From the NCBI RefSeq assembly GCF_905171775.1, contig NC_053495.1, forward strand, positions 106,063,409-106,127,408: DNA of 64,000 bases, given 5' to 3'. This stretch comes from Rana temporaria. Taxonomy: Eukaryota > Chordata > Amphibia > Anura > Ranidae. This document shows positions 43,554 through 53,704 of the stretch, piece by piece (the first letter of the stretch is position 1; the number at the start of each line of letters is the position of its first letter). Both the position numbers and the translations under genes were made by a program. Below the pieces are notes generated by a model that was not told where the DNA came from, did not search any database, and was given only the letters and a program-made list of their open reading frames with translations.

Positions 43554-45387
43554 ATGTGTACAGTTGGCGAGAATTGGTTAAAAAATAACAGCATCACTAC
43601 CAATTGCTACAGTTACTTTGTGACATGTGAGCACAGTATATTGTGAAATTCCAGACTTCATGATAACACTGACCTGGGGGTGTCATTTACATTCTGGGCT
43701 GCCAGTAAATACGTGGATGACACTGAAAATCATTTAACCTGAAAGAACTACACTGCTGAATACAGAAATCATCTGTGCAGTAGTGCCAAAGGGAAGGTTA
43801 GTATTACAGTGTTTTTTTTTTTTTTTTCATTTTCAGAGGTATTAAGTAACAGTTCTTCTTTTACAATGAGTTGGGCTTTAACCACTCTTCTGAAGCAAAA
43901 ATGTCTCTATCAAGGGACAGAAAGAGAAAGACCTTTATGCTGTGTATGACAGTATGAGTCAGGATACAAAAAAATTAAATACCCCTGATTATGAAAGGGT
44001 TATTATATAAAGAAAACATTTATGGACTTAGATTGTTTTTACTTGTTTGAGTGACAGGTTTTTAAAGAGTCTTGAAGAAAATGCCAACACAGAAGTTTGT
44101 AATGCTCTTTGTCTATTTGTATGCATGGACTTGAAATCCTCAGGGTTTACAAAGCTGTGTTAAAGGAACTGGAACAAGTTATGTGGCCTAGTTTATATGC
44201 AGATACATAGTATAAAAGATAAAACATGTACTGTGAAGGTTATATTTTTAGAAAGCTTGCTTTTATTATCATGTGGAGCCTACCTTGAGAATGGATTATA
44301 ATTATTTTACGGTTGGATTTTTTCATATATTCTAGGAATAAATGTGTTTGTGGGAAATTGAAGATTCAGTTGCCTTATAATACATTTTTTTGTTTTGTTT
44401 AGAATAGTTAGAAGTTAGAGTGATATTTTGCTGTAATTGTTATTGTAATTGTTGTGCCTTGTATTTCTGAAGCCATTGGAATCAGTGAGCTCTCTGTCTG
44501 TGAATGCTCTGTCCACTTGTCTCTGGCAGATCTAATCAATATGTAGCTAGCTCTCACATGGACATTAGATTCAGAGACCCAGTGATTATGGGATATGTAT
44601 TTTTTTTTTTCATGCATTAACCTGTCCAGTGCCAATGGTCTAGCCTGCAGAAATTCTTACTTTCTTGCTGCAGTGGTTCTGCTAGATTTGTGATTCCATT
44701 CACTTGTGCTGCTGGCTTCTCTGTTCACCTATGGGTGTCTGCTGCTCTTATATCCTTTTCATGTCTATCCCTTCTTGGGTTGCCTTCCAGTCTGCTTCCC
44801 TATATATAGACAGACATGTTCAGTGCAGCCTGTGTTTCCTAAGCAACTCCCTAGTTCTCTGTGCTCCTGTTTGCCCTGTGTTTCATGTATTTGGTCTCTG
44901 ACTTCCCATATACTTACCCCGGCTTCATCTTCCATTTGTGCTTGCCTGCCACCTGCTATGACCTTGGTTGTTTCTCTTTTGTCTCCTGCCATCTGTATTT
45001 TGAATACACAAGTGATCCCTGTATTATCTGCTAGGCATACCTGGGGGCTGCAACCTGGATTCAGCTTGCTGAAAGTCCATACCCACCATCAGGTGCCCAG
45101 GTGAGGAAGCAGGTTGGGGCTTAGACTCTGCACCGTGGGGATTTCCGGGTTGGCAATCTACAAGTGCTCACTAAACAAATACAGTGTTCCAAGCGCCAAA
45201 GGCTATAAATCACACTGAATGCATGTTTAAATGAAAAGATAGTAAAGCCAGAGTTGAAACCAAGGTAGAGCTGTGCAGCTGTATGTCCACATTAGGAGAA
45301 GTGCAAATAAAAACCACACAACCAGCAGAGACAGCACTCAGTTGTTGTAGTAAAAAACATAATGTTTATTACCCACTTTGGGGAATT
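43554..45387. other. Unassigned sequence
   Basis: There is no gene I can support. The composition is AT-rich to 44640. The stretch 44640-45120 is more balanced and loosely LTR-like in style, with no ends found. A frame at 44706-45104 has no recognised domain. Confidence 0.45.
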
Positions 45388-45733
45388 AAAAACATAAAAA
45401 AGGGCTAATAATACCAAGCTGACAGGTCCCGGGCAATGAGGGGCTAAGGTATTTCAGTTCGGTGGATGGGGCTGCAACTGGAAAGCTTGTGTTCCATGTT
45501 GGTTCCCGGCAGTATTCAACTTGGTCCCCATTTTTTTATCTGTTACCCTGCTGTGACGTCATCTAAGCGTGCTGACATGTCCCAGAGAGACAGATGGAGC
45601 GGCTCGTCTCCACTCCCAAGGGCTGATTGACTTGCGCCTCTCCTTGAAGCCCCATCCACCGGACTGGAATACCTTAGCCCCTCATTGCCTGGGACCTGTC
45701 AGCTTGGTATTGTTAGCCCTTTTTTATGTTTTT
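45388..45733. repeat. Inverted duplication, 86-bp arms
   Basis: Arms 45388-45473 and 45648-45733 are inverted near-copies, containing TAATACCAAGCTGACAGG and its complement, around a 174-bp spacer. No target duplication or hammerhead-like motif was found. The layout resembles the larger palindromes but is not proven related. Confidence 0.75.
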
Positions 45734-45851
45734 CTTATAGACAGAGCAGGCATTCCAAAGGGCACAAGAGAAGGGGAGTCTGGTCTTGGGAAGAAGAGAA
45801 ATGGTTATACAGTATATTAGCATACTTCCATGGTAAACATCGTTTTTTAAT

Positions 45852-47075
45852 CTACAGTTGTGCTCTAAAGTTTGCATGCCTTTGGATAATTGGTAATATA
45901 CAATATGTACCATTTTTAAAGAAACATGAGCGAGCAGGCAAAACACATTTCCTTTACTTCTTATGGGATTCATAATCAACTGTATGTCATAACAGAATGG
46001 CACATCCAAAATACAAAACATGGCAACAAGTAAATGAATGGAATGAACCCTGTTCAAAATTCTGCAAACTGTTATGCCTCGTACACACCATCACTTTATG
46101 TGATGAAAAAAAACGACATTTTCTGTGAAGTAAAAAATGACGTTTTTGAAACTTCAATTTTCAAAGACGAAGTTGCCTACACACCATCGTTTTCTCACAA
46201 TGTTCTAGCAAAGCGAGGTTACGTTCTCACCACTTTTTCCATTGAAGCTTGCTTCATAAGTAGCTTCTGGGCATGCGCGGGTGAAAAAACATTGTTTTAA
46301 ACAACGTTTTTTACTACACACGGTCAATTTCTGTGAAGTAATAGTTGACGTTTTGAAAAACGACACATAAAATTGAAGCATGCTTCAATTTTTTTTGGTC
46401 GTTTTTTAGAAGACATAAAACGACGTTTTCCCCCACACACGGTCAATTAAAGTGACGTTTTTAAAAACGTCATTTTTTTTCATCACATAAAGTGATGGTG
46501 TGTACGCGGCATTAGTCCTTAATACTGTGTATTGCTCCCTTTAGCATCAATGACTGCATTCAGTATTTTGTAATAGTTGTCTATGATGCCCTGAATTCTT
46601 GAAGGTGGTATAGCTGCCCATTCGCCTTAGGAAAATGCCTTCAGGTCATGCAAAGTCTTTGGTCATCTTGCATCTGCACATTTCCCATCTCCCCAGAGTG
46701 GCATTATGATATGGAGGTCAGGAGACTGTGATGGACTTCAGAACCATCACCATGTTTTGCTGTAGTCACTGAAGGATTAGCTTGGCCTTGTGCTTGGAGT
46801 CATTGTCGTGCTGGAAAGTCCAAGAATGTCCCATGCACAGCTTTCATGCAGAAGAATGCAAATTGTCTGCCAGTATTTTCTGATAACATGCTACATTTAT
46901 GTTGCCATCAGTTTCCACAAGATGTTAGAGTTTTAGAGCTTGCACACAACCAAAATATCAGTAAACTACCACCATGCCTCACAGCGGGGATGGTATTATT
47001 ATAACTGTAGGCCATGTTGACCCCTCTGGTTGTGACCATAAAGCTCTATTTTGGTTTGAATGGAAAAAATTTAAA
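45852..47075 (-). pseudogene. Degenerate Tc1-like element and transposase
   Basis: The left end CTACAGTTGTGCTCTAAAG is a Tc1-type terminal repeat. On the minus strand, fragments of a DD34E transposase are recognisable in changing frames: a RHGGSLLIFW-like stretch, a TFLDFPARQ / QHDND-equivalent region and an LQAQGQAN / SKHKAKL-equivalent region. In-frame stops and frameshifts abound. The coding remnant spans roughly 46540-47020. A Harbinger-type MITE (46075-46511) is nested in the left part. The family assignment is firm at the nucleotide level but no protein can be made. Confidence 0.65.
46075..46511. mobile_element. Harbinger-type MITE (TTA target duplication)
   Basis: The ends TGCCTCGTACACACC and GGTGTGTACGCGGCA are inverted repeats, with TTA on both sides (46072-46074, 46512-46514). 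It inserted into the Tc1-like remnant. It is close kin to the elements at 16390 and 59081. Confidence 0.9.
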
Positions 47076-47082
47076 AACTCTG

Positions 47083-47325
47083 CCTCCATGAGAGACGTCC
47101 CGCCGACTGACATCTTTTTGCTTTGAGAGCTCCTATATAGTCAAGGATGGGGCCACCCGGTGATGTAACCTTGTAATCCTGCCCCTTCTGGCATCATGTT
47201 ATATCATGTGAAATCAGAGGTGGGCAAGGTCACCTGTTTATGTCACCAGGTGGCCCTGCCCTTGACTATATAAGAGCTATCAAAGAAAAAATATGGCAGA
47301 TGCTTGGACGCCTCCCATGTTGGCA
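47083..47325. repeat. Imperfect palindrome in the Tc1-like remnant
   Basis: A left arm with CTATATAGTCAAGGATGGGG and a right arm with CCCTGCCCTTGACTATATAA pair, as do outer parts near ACGTCCCGCC and GGACGCCTCCC. The arms are about 80 bp with a loop near 47200. It is probably a small foldback element; no duplication was resolved. Confidence 0.6.
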
Positions 47326-47589
47326 GAGTTTTTCCATTTTTCTCCCGGGACCACCTGCGCAGTGATTGAAGATGGATGGACATTGCGGCACACTTTATCA
47401 GATATAATCCGATGTAGATGTTTGTTTTAGACCTGCAAAGTACATGGCGATTCCATAATATTTTCCTTAGAATAGAGTGATTACATATTTTTTTCCTCTG
47501 CTTAATCTGCAAAAACAGTTGCAATCGACTACAGTTTTCTCTCTCGTTTTTCTTTTTTTAAGTGTTTCTTTCAGCCAGAAGGTTGGAAT

Positions 47590-47707
47590 GTTAAATAAAA
47601 ATAGTTTTGAGGCAGTTTTTTGATTATATTTTTCGAAACACAATTAAACAATTGAATGAGCATTTTCCAAGAGTGGTGATTGCATACTTTTTGCCAGGGG
47701 TTGTAGC
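47590..47707. mobile_element. End fragment of a second Tc1-like element
   Basis: The sequence ending CTTTTTGCCAGGGGTTGTAG has the form of a Tc1-like terminal repeat (CTACAACCCCTGGCAAAAAG inverted). It differs from the left end at 45852, so it probably belongs to another element. Confidence 0.4.
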
Positions 47708-48706
47708 ACTTACAGGGATTATGACATAAAATGTACTCGTAATTAGGGATGAGCTAAACACCCCCCGTTCGGTTCGCACCAGAACCTTTGAACGGACTGA
47801 ACGTTCGCGCGAACATTTAGAACCCCATTGACGTCAATGGGACTCGAACGTTCAAATTCAAAAGTGCTCATTTTAAAGCCTAATATGCAAGTTATTGTCG
47901 GAAAATGGGTTTTGAGAACCCGGGTCTTGCCCCAGGGAACATGTATCAATGGAAAAAAAAGTTTTAAAAACGGTTGTTTTTCTGGAGCCGTGATTTTAAT
48001 GATGCTTAAAGTGAAAAAAATGAAAAATTCCTTTAAATATCGTACCTGCTGGGTGTCTATAGTATGCCTGTGAGGTGGCACGTGTTTAGAACTGTCCCTG
48101 CACAAAATGAGAATACTATAAGAAAAAAGTAATTTAAAACTGCTTGCGGCTTTAATGTAATGTCTGGTCCCTGAAATATGGATGAAAATCATTGAGAAAA
48201 ATAGCATGGGTTTCCCCCCACTCCCCCCCAGGTCATTACAAGCCCCTTTGGCCCTATATACTTTGAACAGCATTATACAGGTGGTGCAAACAAGACAGGC
48301 ACTGTAGGTTTGTTGTTAAGTAGAATCTGTTTGTAATTTTAAACTGGTACTTTTTTAAAGTGTAGCTCCAGCCATAAAATCTATTTTTAAGCTTTTCTGA
48401 AAACATAGAGAAGGGTTATCACCCCATGTAAACATTTGTTTTTCTGTCTGTGTGCATCTGTTCAGAAGATTGCAATTCACTTTCTGTCCCTATGACAAAT
48501 GATGTTTTGAAAATGTGGGTTTTGTAGTGAAACAAGGATTGGTGATAAAGCATCAGTGGACAGGAGACACCTCTTACAGAAGAGAATTTCCCTTCCTAGG
48601 GGTAGATTTCCTCTCACTTCCTGTTGTCTCCTTCCGTTTGCAAGTAGGAGTCGTTTGTAAGTTGAATGTTTGAAAGTAGGGGACTGCCGTATATACTCTG
48701 CAGAAA

Positions 48707-49696
48707 TTTGGGTCCTAGGTGTTGGTGTTGCCACAACACTGTAAGCCCTCACAGTTAGTCTTGGTGGGCGCTGGAACGCCCTGCAGTGTGAACTATTATA
48801 TCAAGAATTGTAATTATATGCCATTGTTAAACAGTGGTAGAAAAATTGGGCCTTTGGTGCTGGCACTGGGGCCACAACTCTGTAAGCCCTCACAGTTACT
48901 CTTGGTGGGCACAGGAATGGGCCCTGCTGTGAAATATTAGATCAATAATTGTAATTACATGCCCCTGTCGAACAGGGGCTGAGAAATTGGGCCTTTGTTG
49001 GTGGTGGTGCTGGTGCCACAACACTGCAACCCCTCACAGATACTCTAGTTGGAGCGCAGCAATGAGCCCGCTGCAAAGTTTTGCATCAAAAATTGTAATT
49101 ACACACCCCTGTTAAACAGGGGCAGAAAAATTGGGTCTTAGGCACTGGTGTTGGTGCCATAACACTGCAACCCCTCACAGATACTCTAGTTGTAGCGCAG
49201 AAATGAGCCCGCTGCAAAATATTGCATCAAAAATTGTAATTACACGCCCCTGTTAAACAGGGGCAGAAAAATTTGGTTTTAGGCACTGGTGCCACAACAC
49301 TGCAACCCCTCACAGATACTCTAGTTGGAGCGCAGGAATGAGCTTGCTGCAAAGTATTGCATCAAAAAATTGTAATTACACACCCCTGTTAAACAGGGGC
49401 CGAAAAATTGGGCCTTAGGCACTGGTGCTGGTGCCACAACATGGCAACCCCTCACAGATACTCTAGTTGGAGCACAGGAATGAGCCTGCTGCAAAGTATT
49501 GCATCAAAAGTTGTAATTACTAGCCCCAGTTAAACAGGGGCAGAAAATTGGGTCTTAGGCACTGGTGCTGGTGCCACAACACTGCAAACACTCACAGATA
49601 CTCTAGTTGGAGCGCAGGAATGAGCCCGCTGCAAAGTATTTAATCAAAAATTGTAATTACACGCCCCTGTTAAACAGGGGCAGAAAAAATGGGCCT
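48707..49696. repeat. ~140-bp tandem array
   Basis: Seven or so head-to-tail units carry GCCACAACACTGCAACCCCT, CACAGATACTCTAGTTGGAG and the small palindrome CCCCTGTTAAACAGGGG. The array resumes at 53540 with GGGCCTTAGCCACTGGTGGC, so the palindrome at 49697-53539 split it. It lies downstream of the hAT transposase gene. Confidence 0.9.
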
Positions 49697-49990
49697 ATAA
49701 AACGGACAGAAACACTGATGGTGGAGAGAAAGTGGCTGCTCACCCCGATATAAATGATAGAAAGGTTTTCCCAAATGGGGTTTTTCGGCAGCTCAGATAG
49801 AAAAATATGATACCATGTAGTAAAAAATAGTATTTATTCACATGTTATAAAATCAATAATGGGGCAAGGGTGGATAGCAAAAATAGAACATAAGTTGTAG
49901 CAGGGCACACAAACAAAGTTTACATAAATGTGTGTTACAGTACACAAATATACATCTATACGGTCAACAATATGCATTGCAGTATAGACT

Positions 49991-50029
49991 ATCCTAACGT
50001 TTCGACCTTGCAGGTCTTCTTCAGAGGAT
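49991..50029 (-). ncRNA. Hammerhead-like motif, left arm
   Basis: This is the inverted copy of the motif at 53266-53304, with the same stem I, stem II, GAAA and palindromic ACGT. Read on the minus strand it points out of the palindrome. Confidence 0.6.
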
Positions 50030-53000
50030 TTGTGCAACTGAAAGGGAACACATACCAATTAAACATCTCATAATATTGATTTTGATAGTAAAAGGTACAC
50101 TTTTAAGATTTACATCTGCTATTACATGCAAAGAGACCTTAAAGTAGGGAAGCAGTGTTTGAAGTAAATGCAATAAAAGGGACAGAGTATTATGTGTGTA
50201 AGCAAAAAGAGTATTAATAAATAAAGTTTTATTCTTTACCTTGATAAGGATGTAAAAACTGTCTCAATGTGATGCTATAAGCTGGACGGCAACATCCGAC
50301 AGCTCATCCAAAGACGGTCCAAATCTCCGGTGTTACAATCAAGCGTTCACGCCAAGAAGGGCCCTCCGCTCAACACGACAGGGGGTCACCCCCAAAGGGG
50401 TGGGGCCAACGATGGAGAGACCAGTTAACCAGGGGAGGGGGAAGGGAAAAATTGTGCGAAAAAAAGGGGGGTAGAAAGGCCTGCAAACAGAATAATAAAG
50501 TTGTCATTCTGAAATGTATATATATACATATCAGGTGCATACTAATGGGGTATTTTATGTTGCAAGCTCTAAAAATGAAACTAGGGGTAGAAGGATAGGC
50601 CGGCATTCGCCTAAGAAAACAAGAAGTAAAATGCGGGCTCAAGGATGCTGAGGTAGAAAAGTAGGGTGGTGTATCTCTGGGGAATAAGGAAAACCTGTAT
50701 CTCCATAGGACAGGGAGAAAAAGGGAGGGGAAGGGAAAAAGGGGAAGGGAAGAGGTAAGAAAAAATTGCTAAGAAGAGTGAAGGATGAATCAAAAAACGA
50801 GTGAATGAAGTGGGGTGCAGGTGGTAAATGACAGGGAAGGGGAAAGAAAGGGAAAGGAAGGACATGGGCAAAGTGGAGGAGAAAAATGAGTGTGAAAAAA
50901 CTGAAAGGAACAAACAAAGAAAAAGAGAAATCAAAGAAACTGTGAAATAGTGAGAAAGGAGTGTGACGTATACGTAGTGTTAAAGAGAGAGCTAAAAGTA
51001 ATGGGATTGAGAATAGGAAAGTGAAAGAAACATATGAAGTGAAATGTTGAAAATAGGATGGAGGAATAACCAGAGAAGAGAAAATTAAAAAGAATTAAAA
51101 AAGTGGAAATAAAGCATGGAAAAGGGCAAGGAGCAGGGGGAAGACGAGGCCACCGCCTCCATTCACCTGGCCCTTAACCAGGTGTATTGCTGGGACCCTA
51201 GACCTACCAGGGAGGGTGGGGATATGTGCGCTTGATTAGGTAGGGGGGCGGGTCGGGACAATTTTGTATTCCCCTCCATTTCCCTCATTTAGGCCAGGTG
51301 CACTATTTATACCCCTGTCCCCATTGCTTCCTTGGAAGGATCACACCTGTACCTCCAAGCACACTGCTCGCTCCTTTGCTATGGGTAAGCTAGGTTTGCT
51401 TATTTCTTAAGCCTTCCTTACGGCCGTACTCTGCTTTCTCCTTTTTGATGACTCAATTGCTCTTTTACTATAGAGGGAACCACCTTGTCCATTGCTGCTG
51501 TCATCCAATACCAGCGACTTTTCCATCTGACAGTGTGATTTCTGCTCAGGAAGCCTGCCAAAATTTATTTTAAACTAAAGAATAATTTCTATATTTTATA
51601 AGGTACTGTTCTCCTCATTTTCCATCTATCTTAATGTTTTGGTCCATTTCACATCTCTCTCTATTCCCACTCACCCTTTTCACTCCTAGTTCACGTTCAC
51701 CATGGCATCCTCACCTCACGTCCCATCACCCCCATTTTCTGTCCCATTTTCACTTTTTTCCCCTATTTGTCTTTCTCTCCTTCTTCCTTTCTCTTTCTTT
51801 GTCGTCCCCCATTTCTTTCTACCCTTTCTCTCCCCCTTTTCTGTCACACGGTCCCTCCCCCTCTTCCCCTTTTCCCTCCCTTCCTCCTGTTTCCTTACCT
51901 TTTTCGTCCACCTTGGTCACCACCACTTCGATTGTTCATCACACTTCTCTTTTCCCTTCCCCCCCCCCACTTCCACCACCTTAATTGTCCATCACACTTG
52001 CCTTTTCCCTTTTCCTTCCCCTCCTCCTCCCCTTTTCCTTCTCCTCTCCGCTGCCCTCTTCCCTTCACACACTATTGGCAATTTTCTTTCCTCTCCCATT
52101 CACCTCATATACTTATCCTCTTCCCCCCCCTTTTCCCCATGTTCCCCTTGTCTCCCCCCTGCTCCTTGCCCTTTTCCATGCTTTATTTCCACTTTTATAA
52201 TTCTTTTTAATTTTCTCTTCTCTGGTTATTCCTCCATCCTTTTTTCAACATTTCACTTCATATGTTTCTTTCACTTTCCTATTCTCAATCCCATCACTTT
52301 TAGCTCTCTCTTTAACACTACGTATACGTCACACTCCTTTCTCACTATTTCACAGTTTCTTTGATTCCTCTTTTTCTTTGTTTGTTCCTTTCAGTTTTTT
52401 CACACTAATTTTTCTCCTCCACTTTGCCCATGTCCTTCCTTTCCCTTTCTTTCCCCTTCCCTGTCATTTACCACCTGCACCCCACTTCATTCACTCATTT
52501 TTTGATTCATCCTTCACTCTTCTTAGCAATTTTTTCTTACCTCTTCCCTTCCCCTTTTTCCCTTCCCCTCCCTTTTTCTCGCTGTCCTATGGAGATACAG
52601 GTTTTCCTTATTCCCCAGAGATACACCACCCTACTTTTCTACCTCAGCATCCTTGAGCCTGCATTTTACTTCTTGTTTTCTTAGGCGAATGCCGGCCTAT
52701 CCTTCTACCCCTAGTTTCATTTTTAGAGCTTGCAACATAAAATACCCCATTAGTATGCCCCTGATATGTATATATATACATTTCAGAATGACAACTTTAT
52801 TATTCTGTTTGCAGGCCTTTCTACCCCCCTTTTTTTCGCACAATTTTTCCCTTCCCCCTCCCCTGGTTTACTGGTCTCTCCATCGTTGGCCCCACCCCTT
52901 TGGGGGTGACCCCCTGTCATGTTGAGCGGAGGGCCCTTCTTGGCGTGAACGCTTGATTGTAACACCAGAGATTTGGACCGTCTTTGGATGAGCTGTCGGA

Positions 53001-53265
53001 TGTTGCCGTCCAGCTTATAGCATCACATTGAGACAGTTTTTACATCCTTATCAAGGTAAAGAATAAAACTTTATTTATTAATACTCTTTTTGCTTACACA
53101 CATAATACTCTGTCCCTTTTATTGCATTTACTTCAAACACTGCTTCCCTACTTTAAGGTCTCTTTGGATGTAATAGCAGATGTAAATCTTAAAAGTGTAC
53201 CTTTTACTATCAAAATCAATATTATGAGATGTTTAATTGGTATGTGTTCCCTTTCAGTTGCACAA

Positions 53266-53304
53266 ATCCTCTGAAGAAGACCTGCAAGGTCGAAACGTTA
53301 GGAT
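53266..53304 (+). ncRNA. Hammerhead-like motif, right arm
   Basis: Stem I is ATCCT (53266-53270) with AGGAT (53300-53304). The core CTGAAGA is at 53271-53277, then one extra A. Stem II is GACCT/AGGTC with loop GCA, then GAAA at 53292-53295. Stem III is the self-complementary ACGT with T as the cleavage-site base. All core bases agree with CUGANGA...GAAA except for the extra A before stem II. With no loop in stem III, activity would need a dimer, as described for short-stem-III hammerheads. Confidence 0.6.
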
Positions 53305-53704
53305 AGTCTATACTGCAATGCATATTGTTGACCGTATAGATGTATATTTGTGTACTGTAACACACATTTATGTAAACTTTGTTTGTGTGCCCTGCTACAA
53401 CTTATGTTCTATTTTTGCTATCCACCCTTGCCCCATTATTGATTTTATAACATGTGAATAAATACTATTTTTTACTACATGGTATCATATTTTTCTATCT
53501 GAGCTGCCGAAAAACCCCATTTGGGAAAACCTTTCTATCGAAAAAATGGGCCTTAGCCACTGGTGGCGGTGCCCAGAACCAAAAAATTTCTTACAACCTA
53601 TCAGCATGATCATTGAGGAGGAAAAGGATAGTCACTCAGCATAACAGGATAGTCACTCAGCATCAGCATAGGCAAACTTGAAGGGATCTGACATTTTAAA
53701 AAAA

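Larger units (their letters stand above)
49697..53539. mobile_element. 3.8-kb palindromic hammerhead-bearing insertion with 14-bp target duplication
   Basis: GAAAAAATGGGCCT occurs at 49683-49696 and 53540-53553, flanking the insertion. Inside are a 59-bp extension (49697-49755), a left arm (49756 to about 51143), a unique centre of about 1.0 kb and a right arm (about 52153-53539). The arms are about 1.39 kb each and nearly identical in inverted orientation; matching frames in each arm differ by only a few residues. Each arm has an outward-pointing hammerhead-like motif and a long pyrimidine-rich (or purine-rich) tract. There is no reverse transcriptase or GIY-YIG domain. A Penelope-like terminal-repeat origin is inferred. 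Confidence 0.85.

Noticed and set aside
44706..45104. A 132-codon Cys/Leu-rich frame as a host exon
   Set aside because: It has no recognised domain, no convincing splice sites and no codon-like conservation between copies. It was left as unassigned sequence.
50611..52684. Phe/Pro/Leu-rich frames resembling membrane proteins
   Set aside because: They lie in pyrimidine-rich (or purine-rich) tracts of the palindrome arms and centre. Composition alone gives hydrophobic translations, and no domain or splice structure supports coding.
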